Below are positions 11,701 to 20,659 of a DNA stretch of 64,000 nucleotides, piece after piece. Source of the stretch: Acanthosoma haemorrhoidale. Its lineage: Eukaryota > Arthropoda > Insecta > Hemiptera > Acanthosomatidae. Positions within the stretch are counted from its first letter, which is position 1, and every line of letters starts with the position of its first letter. Position numbers and translations under genes: made by a program. The notes beneath the pieces were generated by a model. The model searched no databases. It was not told the origin of the DNA and saw nothing but the letters and a program-made list of their open reading frames with translations. The stretch covers positions 109,753,138-109,817,137 of the forward strand of contig OV884014.1 in the NCBI GenBank assembly GCA_930367205.1, written 5' to 3'.

Positions 11701-14700
11701 CTGTAATTTCAACCATAATTTATTTCATAATTTTTTTTTAATTCAATTTAGCTCATAATCGTTAAATAATAAATTTCACTTAGTAAAAATAAAAACAAAA
11801 GTGTCAGACTACTGATCCATGGATCCACTACTGTCTGTTCATTAATAGAATGCCTGAGTAGTGAGGCATGACTTTTTTTACTAACTCATTGCGTACTGAC
11901 CTACCGATGTCCCCAATCTTTCAGCTCTTGATCTCAAGGGTTTCAGGGGCCAAGTTAGATTAGTAGTAAGAGAACTTTCAACAAAATTCTTTTAGTGAAC
12001 GAGCTGCAGTCAAAATAACTATTTATGCGCCAAGCTTGAAAAAATTCCATTTTTAATTAGATAACAGTTTTCCTCTTTCAGACATAGTAATTTGGGTCAT
12101 CAAGTGGGCAGTGTGATTCATTTAAATTCAAGGATCAATAAGATGAGTCATTCATCCTGTCACCAAGTTCTCCTGGAGCTAACCAGACCACATCTTACTT
12201 ACTAAGGGGGGGGGGCTGAACCTATTGAAACACTTACGCAGTCTTAATACTTAATGTTAACAGCTCTCTCATCATTTATAACAAAAATAGATAAAAAAAT
12301 ATTTCAAGAATTTTACCCAAATCCGACATGAAATTGACAATCCTCTTTCAAGTTCGATGCTGATCTTCGGAATACCTTGTACTCTGGACAATCTTTTTTC
12401 TCAAAGAATCCGATGATTATCCTCTTCTTGGTCTGGACATGGAAAGATTAAATTTATTATTAATAGAAATAAACTATTACATAAATGTAATAATTACAGT
12501 GGCAATTTAATGTTTCCTACTACAACTTCTAGGCTGTTACAAAAATGACATGAAAAGACAGTGCATGAAAACATTATTGACTTTTGTGATTCGTGGTCTT
12601 TTAAGACACTACTGGAAAAATGGATTGAGTGCTAAGGCGGGAGCCGAAGAAATGCAAGTTGAAGGATCACTACATCGGAAACCGCCATTGTTTAATCACT
12701 TCAATGCTGGGAATAAGTCTTTAAGACACACATTCATCAGATCACCTTTCAGTTGCTGATGATGATTTTTTCTATAGTGTTAGCTAAGATTCATATGTGA
12801 CCACCTGAGGATTAGTGGTTATAATAAAATGCCAATGCCTCCTAAGTACAATATTTTTCAAAAAAACTCGTTTTATGCACAAGAGTTATTGTAACAACCT
12901 AAATTAATTTCACATACTGCCTCCTTAGCGTAGTGGTTAGCAATTATGACTGTTAGCTATGAAGAAGTGGGTATGATTCCTAGTTATCCTAAGGATTTAT
13001 TTGGAGACTCAAGGGACAATGGGTAACAGATTGTACCGATCACTACAGTACAGTACTGAAGGTTAGACATATGTAACTGTAAGTTTACATTAATAACATA
13101 CGCAAATTTTCACAAAGAGGTGACCTATTCTATTTTGTAAAAATACAAATATCAGGCTTTACAGGGGCATATCTCACAGCTTTACTGTATCGCCATATCT
13201 ATTTAAGATTTGATATTTAACCATTATATGTTGTAATTGTTATCTTAATGTAATCTACTTTTATCAAGTTTTGTTAGTTCCGACTTTGCACCCTTTGGCA
13301 CATGCCCAGTGTTCCCGTTTATAAAATTGGGTGCTCCTGACACAATTTTCTGACTAAAGAGTGTCAGGCCATTAGTTAAGTTGTGTATGCCATTTTTTAC
13401 CACTTGATGGTTCACAGTGTGTGTATGTGACCTTTACAAGTACCATATGCAGTGAATGTCACACCTTAGCATACTTTAAACAAAACAAAATTGACATTTT
13501 TTTCTGACACAGCTCACCTAGTATTTTAAAAATAACATTTGACCCTTTAACCGCGGGCCAGCACTGAGAGCGGAACCACGCCCCATGACCGGAACTCTAA
13601 GGCTCACCCCGCTCTAAGGCACTCTGAAGGTCAACCCCCCCATGACCGGCTCGGTGTCACACTGCAATACTTTTCTACATCATTAGTGTACTACTTTTGA
13701 ATTATTTGGCAAAGTTTTGTATCTACATGTATTAGTTTAAAATTGAAGCTACTCATCATAATTTTATTATTACCAAATAAAATAAAAATGTAATTCAATT
13801 TTTTTTTGCGTAATTATCAATTACGCCATGAATGAAAAAAAATATTGTATTACATTTTTATTTTATTTGGTAATAATAAAATTATGATGACCATAAGCTC
13901 TGTGATGTGCAAGGTATGACATCGGTCAAAAACGTTGACAGGGGTTCATAGTGCGTGCCCTTCCCTCTTGATAGAGATAAGAAAGCAGATCGTACAGCAG
14001 AAGCCAACTAGTGAGACCAGGGACAGTTAAAAGTTTAGCCATTTATTCTGAAGAATGCTCCTTTCAAAGCCTCTATATTGGCTTCGCGCAATTGTGAACG
14101 ACATCGGCTGACCTACTTAAGTGGCTTTGTGTATAGCGGGCCTGGCGGGCTCAAGCTACTAATGCGGCTTTGCGCAGTTAAAGGGTTAAATTTCAAATTA
14201 AGAAGAACTAACATCCAATTTCTTCAATTCCTTGATGTCTTGGAACTCTATTGTAGGATCAGCAAGCTGCTTCTTGACAAAGTCCACAAATGCCTCCACG
14301 GACCTCTTGCCTCGATACTCTCTCTTGGTTGGCTGACCATTCCTGATCACCTTCAGAGTTGGATATTTGGTGATGTGAAACCTTGTAGCTATAGACCCTA
14401 GTAATTAAAAACAGAACAAATTTGCTTTTAATAATAGAAATTTTGTAGACAAGTTTAAAAACTCGTCTTTAAGATTAATATACAATAAAGAGATAATTGT
14501 CATACAAACCAGCTTCATGACAGTAAATAAAATGTAGAAATAAACAATGGAAATGTTACATTTGCAGACATTTCACAATCCTACTTTAGTAACTAATGTA
14601 GTACTTTAGTAATGATATCGTGAAGTAAAAGTCAATTTGATAAAATATTATTTTACTTGAAACAAGAGGATTCGCAGAATAAATTTTAAAAATTATTATC

Positions 14701-16185
14701 AGTATTACAATATATGTGCGCTTAAGAAGCCACTATACTATCAACTAGAAATCATCAATAAGACAAGTACTAATCACAACTCTCCATACAGATCTTATTT
14801 TTTAAAAAGATTATTGTTAAATTTATTAAATGCTGTAAATATCTCTAATTTTTTTTATCTAAGGAGGATAAAAGTTAATCTACGTGGTTATCAGTTATGC
14901 TTTCTAGGTACTCAATCCTACAGAAGTAAATTAAATTTGAATACAGCACTAGTAATATATCTATATACCAAAATAGAACTTAAATTTAATCCTTTTATTT
15001 TCAACAGTCAGACTAATATTTGAAATATTTAATTACAGACAAGCAACATATGATCTAAAAAACTCAATAATTGAATTTATACTTATTTGTGGTGGAATGA
15101 GATAGTAATGTAGATTCTCGTAGTTCCGAATGGTACTACTCATAAAGACATTTTCATTAATCATAAAAATTTAATGATTCATTCTAGGTTGTTATTCCAT
15201 AAATCAAATAATTAGATTAAGATAATATTAATTCTGACTCAACAGAATGTTTTTAATTTAATTTCCTTGAAAGATTTCTGCATGTTAAATATGCGTGGTT
15301 CCTCAAATTGAAAGAAAACATTTAAGTTGCGTTTACCTACATATGAATATGAAGATATTTTAGTTTTTGCATTAATTTTAGATTGGAGGTGTCCTGGGAT
15401 CTGGCAGCTGTATTTATGAGCCCATATAACATAAAATTAAATAAAGAAAAATTCTGGCTCCCTTTCTTAAAAAAAAAAGAAGACAACATTTTTCTATTTT
15501 CAGCTGTGATATTTGTTAATTTAAATATTTTAACATAAATATCATAAAGGGCAGAACTATTGTGAATGTAATTAATTATAATTAAAAAGACAATTTTTCG
15601 TCGGAGCAAAACAATTGCTCAGTTACCCAGTTAAAGAAATAACTGTGATCGTTCAGGTTACTAATTAATTGCGTGATGTATTGCCTTATCTATGTTTTAC
15701 TGAGTAACTTAAAATTCAAGGTTATATACATATCTCAAGGTTTTCGTTCTTTATCAAAATGTATGAAATATTTGACAGCAAATCAAATTTGAACTACGCG
15801 ACACAGCTCATTCATAATTGAAAAAAGAAATGCAAATAGCAGCCGAAAATCATACCTTCTTTGTCACAGTCAACCTTGCCCATGACTACCTGGCCGGGAG
15901 CAGGAAACGCTTCGGCAACTTTGTCTGCAGCTTCGTCGAATATTGGACCCAACATATTGCTGAACCTGCACCAGTCAGCGTAAAAGTTGATGAACACCAG
16001 TTCATTATTGGCTGGAGGCAACAGATGGCAACAAATAAAAGTTACTGACAACGAATGGAGAAAAGGCACAATATCAGTTCTGAATAAATCAATTAATAAC
16101 ATGGCTTACCTAATGTTTGATCTACAGTAGCCTGAGTAAGAGATACAGCACCACTGTCTGCAGGGTTGTGGCAAAGATAAGACAC
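5705..16185 (-). CDS. ERp44: Endoplasmic reticulum resident protein 44 (ERp44), first exon not found
   Basis: ERp44 is a thioredoxin-family chaperone of the early secretory pathway. In the known family it traps clients such as Ero1 and unassembled oligomers through mixed disulfides and returns them to the ER. Minus-strand exons, 5' to 3': 16185-16110, 16011-15856, 14397-14213, 12432-12317, 10407-10267, 8281-8124, 6505-6333, 5863-5705; phases agree at every join and give 387 codons plus stop. The exon at 15.9 kb has NFYADWCRFS, the ERp44 signature with one redox cysteine (CRFS). Later exons give ITKYPTLKV, RIIIGFFEKKD, CVPLVREITFEN and IAIDSFRHMYLF. The tail ends LLKDEL with stop at 5707-5705, where human ERp44 ends RDEL. 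Human ERp44 is 406 aa, so roughly 20 residues (start codon and signal peptide) are missing. That exon should lie upstream of 16.2 kb and should end in phase 0. The 16185 boundary is the least certain. Confidence 0.93.
7201..7643. repeat. Long imperfect inverted repeat (foldback) in an ERp44 intron
   Basis: The left arm is about 7201-7333 and the right arm about 7504-7643, separated by roughly 170 bp. Outer ends read CACATCAAATATGTTT in both arms, and inner ends read CCTCTCAG(C/T)TG. Arms match over about 135 bp with small indels, by eye around three quarters identical. It lies between the ERp44 exons at 6.4 and 8.2 kb, so the primary transcript could fold into a long hairpin. No transposase or target-site duplication is visible. 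It is most likely an old foldback/MITE-type insertion. Confidence 0.65.
8488..9726 (-). mobile_element. mariner transposon with intact inverted repeats
   Basis: This 1239-bp element is bounded by a 27-bp terminal inverted repeat that reads as perfect and includes GGTGGTCTGAAAAGTTTCCG (8492 onward, mirrored to about 9722). It is flanked by the TA target-site duplication of mariners (8486-8487 and 9727-9728). Length and single-gene layout fit a full-length mariner of about 1.3 kb less a small deletion. It sits in an ERp44 intron in the same orientation as the host gene. Perfect ends with a damaged gene suggest fairly recent insertion of an already defective copy that could still be mobilised by an enzyme supplied from elsewhere. 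Confidence 0.92.
8560..9566 (-). pseudogene. mariner transposase pseudogene (DD34D type)
   Basis: The N-terminal part (9566-9087) holds the DNA-binding region and linker with WVPRLL. The C-terminal part (9081-8560) holds VDETWIHYY (first catalytic Asp), HQDAPSHTS (second) and YSPDLAPRDFFLF (third). Breaks seen: a frameshift and stop between the halves at about 9082-9090; a missing segment of roughly 17-20 residues after PETKIQ; loss of the Asn that normally follows the second Asp (family motif HQDNAP), so the last two Asp are 33 rather than 34 residues apart; and a C-terminal frameshift after the YYLDG motif. The neighbouring frame there still shows the usual tail ending in DYVEK. The gene is non-functional. 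Confidence 0.9.
10101..10122. repeat. Solitary terminal repeat of the local MITE family
   Basis: CTCATTCATCAGCCTAAGCT here is the reverse complement of the left end of the element at 33752-33924 over about 22 bases. No matching partner end was found nearby, so it is a solo end or an eroded copy. It lies in an ERp44 intron. Confidence 0.45.
10975..11042 (-). repeat. tRNA-derived SINE head with pol III A and B boxes
   Basis: The minus strand reads TAGCTCAGTAGTTGG (11034-11020), a good RNA polymerase III A box. About 25 bases later GGAGGTCCCATAATCCTGG (10997-10979) is in B-box position, though it departs from the GGTTCGANNCC consensus. The intervening bases do not form a convincing cloverleaf, so this is a tRNA-derived repeat rather than a tRNA gene. 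A related fragment with CAGGAGGTCCTGATG lies near 32890. It is intronic in ERp44, in the sense orientation. Confidence 0.6.
12919..12992 (+). repeat. tRNA-derived SINE head
   Basis: TTAGCGTAGTGGTTAGCA (12925-12942) is a close A-box match, and GGTATGATTCC (12970-12980) is close to the B box GGTTCGATTCC, at tRNA-like spacing. Acceptor-stem pairing is not evident, so a functional tRNA is unlikely. It lies in an ERp44 intron, antisense to the gene. Confidence 0.6.
13543..14185. mobile_element. piggyBac-like MITE next to an ERp44 exon
   Basis: Ends read CCCTTTAACCGCG (left) and, on the minus strand, CCCTTTAACTGCG (right), a terminal repeat of about 13 bp with one mismatch. The right flank is TTAA (14186-14189) and the left is TTGA (13539-13542), consistent with a decayed TTAA target duplication; CCC ends next to TTAA are typical of piggyBac. 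The 643-bp interior has no transposase and contains a large palindrome. The right end is 27 bp from the end of the ERp44 exon 14397-14213, just inside the intron beyond its GT donor. Confidence 0.65.
13755..13890. repeat. Near-perfect palindrome inside the piggyBac-like MITE
   Basis: CATCATAATTTTATTATTAC and onward through ATGTAAT on the left is matched on the right by the exact reverse complement ending at about 13890. The arms are about 41 bp without visible mismatch. The spacer contains a smaller palindrome, CGTAATT-ATC-AATTACG. Such a sequence can form a cruciform or hairpin. Confidence 0.8.
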
Positions 16186-18819
16186 CTAAATCACACACAC
16201 ACACAAATTCATTATAATTACATTACAACAATAGTAACTGTATTAATATTTCCGAGAAAGGGCACTCACTAGTAAATGAAATAATACTATGTACTGATAT
16301 GGACTAGGATAAATGTTCAAATTCATTCTAAATTGCAATTATTTTCTAAGAGACCGGTAGAGGTTAGGAAGGCTGTCTCTGACAATCACCAACTCGACAA
16401 GTGTTGAAGCTGTTCTGTCCGCTCAACTCTTCCAAGAGGGGGCTGAACTGTTCAAATAAAATTAAATACTCAAGCTGTTAACACGAAACATGTCACATTC
16501 GCCTTATTGTTATAAGACTAACATAATCTAGCATTATTATAAGGATTATTAGATTTCTGACTCATCACGCGAGAATGTTTACATTAGCATGGTTAATGTT
16601 TGTATCGAGCAAAGTTTAGTAAACATTAAGATGAAAAAAAAAAAAAGGGACAGTATTAAAGCAGTAGAGAAATTAGTTGGTAATCTCGAATCCATATCGA
16701 ATATACAAACAAATCTCGGTAACAAAGGAGTTTTAATTGCTTTAGCAAATAATCAACCCCCCCCCCATCTACTCTGTTGACACTTCTAAAACAAAAGGAC
16801 TAACTTATTTGATTAAGCGTTGTCAGCTCATCACTTAAAGCGAATTTCTCTCCATATGCCACCATAAATTACTTATATACACTTTTTTTTTTTTCCAGAA
16901 TAGCCTGGAAGTTGTTGATGGTATTTCCGGTTCCTCCTACTCTTCTACAAGGGTGTAAAATCCATAATTATTTTTGAATGAGAGCTTCGTTATGAGTAAG
17001 ATTGAGGTCACTCTGTTAAAAAAATTGGATTTTGAACAGCAACAATAATGAGAGAAGATCTGGAGGAGGAACAACTTTGGGGGATAAACGTGCGGTCTGT
17101 CTATTTAATAAACAAATCATTGCATCATCAACTGTCCAATAATTCGTATGATTGACTGCCAAACATTTTTTAAATGTCTTAAATAACACCATTTCAATGT
17201 AAATAATTTGCCTTACATAGAAATTTGGCAATTTTTGTAATATTGCACTCGCATTATCAAATGGTGCACATAAATTGATATTCTTTTCGTTATGCATGTA
17301 TGAACTTTACTTGATCATCTGAAACAAAATAAAGGATCCGTTATCCTTTAGTGGACATATCAAACCTAATCGAAAGCTGCCAAAACAGACCACTCCGGAT
17401 GGAAAATATAAGGGTTTATGGTTTAGGCCAATTAAAACTATACCTTATGAGTTATGCTTAAAAAAAAAAATCATCAAATTCGGAAGTAATGGAGCTCTTT
17501 TCTAGACAAGTAATTGTTTCTTCTGATTGACAACCATTTAGAGTTTCGAACATGGAAGTACATTTGATATATTTATTTCGGTTTCAACTTCATGCATCAC
17601 AGAGCCACTAGAATGTCAACAAGGCTGTATGGCATCAAAACATCCTTTGTAGCTTGACTTGTGCCCAGATTTCGATCAAGCAAGAGCTATGACGAATAAC
17701 AAAAGCCCAAAATATTTCATATTTAGACAAAAAGGCTTTTGCCAAACAAGGTGTAGTTGTTAGTAATAGAAAAAAAATTATAATATGTTTATATTATATG
17801 AATGTTGGTATGAGTTTGATCTGTACATATTGAGTGAATGGAATTGTCAAGGAGGTATGAATGAGCTCTTAAATCACAATTATTAATGCTGGATAAACAA
17901 ACTATATATATGTGTGCAATGTGTACATATATATATTTTGTAGTGAGGTGACCGTTTTTGGGTATGGTTACTGGCCCAGACTAGTTCTCAGGTCACAAAT
18001 TTAGAGTAGTAGAATAAATGAAATTGTTTTATTAAAGAAATAATACAGGAGAGACTAAATCGAATCTAAAATAACTAAGATACAAATATCTAATTAACAT
18101 TACTATTATAATAACTAAAGTATTAATGATACATTTACGTATAAATAGATAATAGAGAGTAATAGAAGGAAAATAAATCTCTACCAAGTAAATATGTAAT
18201 TTAGAAAACTACACTGCAACAAAGTGCATTACGTAGTCTAAAAGTGACAACAAACGAGTTTCATGTAGATCTTTGACAATATATTAGTTACTGCCCACCT
18301 AAAAGAACAGATATGAAGAATTCAGTACACATAGTTCCAGCAGTCCCAATTGTTCAATATCCGGTCCGAGCTACCGTGACCACGTGACTTGATCTGTTCC
18401 ATTTCTCGAGTTTGATCATCGATCCAATTCATAAGGTCGATTTAAACCAAAAATACTTGCAAAGAGTCTAAAGTTGAGAAAAAAAATGTTTTGTGGGTCA
18501 CAATTCATTACCGTGTGATCTTACCTAGCTACGATACGATAGATACGAACTTGACCTCCTTTTGACCCAAGGGATTCCTCTGCTTATCCTAAGAACTTTA
18601 AGTTTTGTGACTTATTTATTTTTTTTAACTTTTTCTCTATGTAACGCACCACAATTTGGTTCATTCATCAGCTGTACCATATTGTTATTTTTAGGGGCCA
18701 TTTTCTCAGATTAAAGTGCTTTAAATATTGTATTATATTATAATGTTGAAAGCAACTATAAATTAATAAACGATAAATGATTATGTTTTATTGCGGTATT
18801 ATATTTTTATTAGTATATT
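16186..18819. other. Intergenic region upstream of ERp44, no exon assigned
   Basis: It should contain the missing first exon of ERp44 (short, signal peptide, phase 0 end) unless that lies nearer to Prp31. I found no minus-strand ATG followed by a hydrophobic stretch and a good donor. A (CA)n microsatellite is at about 16191-16205 and a C run at about 16757-16765. The region contains no plus-strand exon that I can support. Confidence 0.4.
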
Positions 18820-19092
18820 ATTTATAATTAAGAGCCAAAGAAAAAATTACTGAAATGATCGGGACCTTGTCAAATGCTATGCCAAATGAGCTACCCTCCC
18901 TCAATGGGTGGACCTTCCTAATATGAATGCAGTTTGGCTTAACTCTCGCAGACCTTGCAAGCAGTGGGTACACATTAACCCAAATTAATTTTCTGAGAGC
19001 TGGGGGACTCCCCTTAGTGAAAGGCACTCATTAGCCCAAAATAATTTTCCTTTATTTTTCCCACATCCTATTTTATAAGTTTGAGAGCTAAG

Positions 19093-19143
<51 letters not shown>

Positions 19144-19472
19144 AGAGCTAGAGTCACAATATTTGACAAACCCGGTGTTTAACACTATAACCCCCGCTCC
19201 GTTCCCCCATCGATGGCAGGACGCTGTCGTGGCTGGAACGCTTTAGTTTTAGGTTCTAGGTATAGTTTTTAGTTTGTAAGTTTTTTCTCCCATTTTTAAA
19301 CCGAAGGTGAGCCCCATCACCTAGATTTGTATCCATAGTATTTGCCTATTAACCACAATCTGTATTGTTGAGTAACACGAACTCCTTCAAATGCATCTGT
19401 GCATAGCAGGATAAGGAGAAATTTGCAAAGTTTCTTTTAATATTTTCATTATATAACTTCATGGGGTTTAGG

Positions 19473-19559
<87 letters not shown>

Positions 19560-20002
19560 AGAGCTAGCCATAGCCATAACCCACTATTCTCCGACCTTCA
19601 GCCACCACCAATGCCCGTCAGATGGAAGCACTGCTGGACCGCCGAAGCTTGGCGAATGAAAGACATCATAGAACCAGAGGACTGACGGACCTACACCCAG
19701 CCGAGAGATCGAGACCGATCTCCCGGCCGAGTAGGCCGACTCATTCAGGCCCCTGGCGGGGCGGCCGGCCAGGCTTCGCCTGGCCTACTACATACGATCG
19801 CCTAGGCACCCCTAGGCTCAATCCTTGGTAGACTCTCACTACCTTCCTGACTCCATCTGCCTTTCTAGGCATTCCACACCCCATATCCTTCTCATACATC
19901 CTTCAAATAGGGGTCTCCCCTTAGTGAAAGGCACTTTCCAGCTAAAAATAATTTTCCTTATTTTTCCCACATTCCTATTTTTACAAGTTTGAGAGCTTAG
20001 AG

Positions 20003-20032
<30 letters not shown>
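18820..20032 (+). repeat. Cluster of three poly(A)-terminated retroposed segments
   Basis: Three uninterrupted A runs occur on the plus strand: 19093-19142 (50 A), 19473-19557 (85 A) and 20003-20032 (30 A). The sequence before the first run (about 19006-19092) and before the third (about 19913-20002) is nearly the same, starting at CTCCCCTTAGTGAAAGGCAC and ending TTTGAGAGCT. These are therefore two copies of one poly(A)-tailed element. The middle segment (19143-19472) is different and has its own tail. The pattern fits serial insertion of LINE-mobilised sequences into earlier poly(A) tails. An assembly artefact at the homopolymers is a real alternative. Confidence 0.6.
19562..19870. other. 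GC-rich island in AT-rich surroundings
   Basis: This block, immediately after the 85-A run, is much richer in G and C than anything around it. It contains the hairpin GGCCAGGC-TTC-GCCTGGCC at about 19767-19785. No protein similarity is recognised in any frame. Composition suggests a fragment of a non-LTR retrotransposon or other foreign insertion. Confidence 0.4.
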
Positions 20033-20034
<2 letters not shown>

Positions 20035-20339
20035 GAGATCTAGTTTTCCATTACAATTATTTTTATATGTCGTTTTTAAATGAGAAATTTTTATAGTGAT
20101 ATTGGTCCCACAATTATTTATAGTAAACATAGGCCCAATCTTGCTAGTCATTTTTTTTTGTGTGTTATTATTAATGATGTTCTGGCTAGATTATTACTTT
20201 TTGTATAGAAAGAGCATATTTAATGAATGCTAGTAAAAATGTAATGAAATACTTTTTTATATTATAAATTTAGTACATGTATTAGATTAATATATTAAAT
20301 GCTGAGAGCAGTTGGCATAACTATTGATTAAAAAATGTA

Positions 20340-20659
20340 ATCCTCTGATTTAGAAAATATACGACGTTTAGCTACTGCGATGACACGAGAAGCGCTAGAT
20401 GAGCCTTAAACTCAAACTACTCCCGATAGACTGAATCTTTGCATCGACACATAGAAGACCTCTTTGTTTTCTGTAAGGTTATCGAGGTTATATTGTTGTG
20501 TTTGGGTTCAAAGACGAAGACCGCTTGTTCGCTTTATACGGGAACATTTTGCGCTGTACAGAGGAGATTGAAAAATCGTTAAAGACACAGTGTCGCTGAA
20601 TATAGGACATCTGCATTTTCTCTTCTGCCAAATACTCATCAAACTAAAGACAACTTACA
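20340..20659 (+). promoter_or_regulatory. Putative Prp31 promoter and 5'UTR
   Basis: This is the approximately 300 bp directly before the Prp31 start codon. It is less AT-rich than the flanks and contains no clear TATA box. No in-frame ATG was noted just upstream of 20660, and the start context ACAATGTCA is good for an insect. ERp44 is transcribed away on the other strand, so the two genes are divergent. Whether they share a promoter cannot be judged because ERp44 exon 1 is missing. Confidence 0.4.

Noticed and set aside
12919..12992. Functional tRNA gene
   Set aside because: A and B boxes are good, but acceptor, D and anticodon stems do not pair convincingly; called a SINE head instead.
14078..14401. 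107-codon plus-strand open frame
   Set aside because: It overlaps an ERp44 coding exon on the opposite strand and the MITE; it is the antisense shadow of the real exon.
15818..16048. Plus-strand open frame of 76 codons
   Set aside because: Antisense of the ERp44 CRFS exon.
17016..17297. 93-codon minus-strand frame as candidate ERp44 exon 1
   Set aside because: No signal peptide, no donor in the required phase and no similarity to ERp44.
18640..18720. Minus-strand ATG with good context (MAPKNNNMVQLMNEP...) as a first exon
   Set aside because: Only about 29 codons, no hydrophobic stretch for ERp44 and no recognisable partner exon.
19461..19685. Open frame with a long poly-lysine run
   Set aside because: It is simply the 85-A tract read as AAA codons, and the rest has no coding character.
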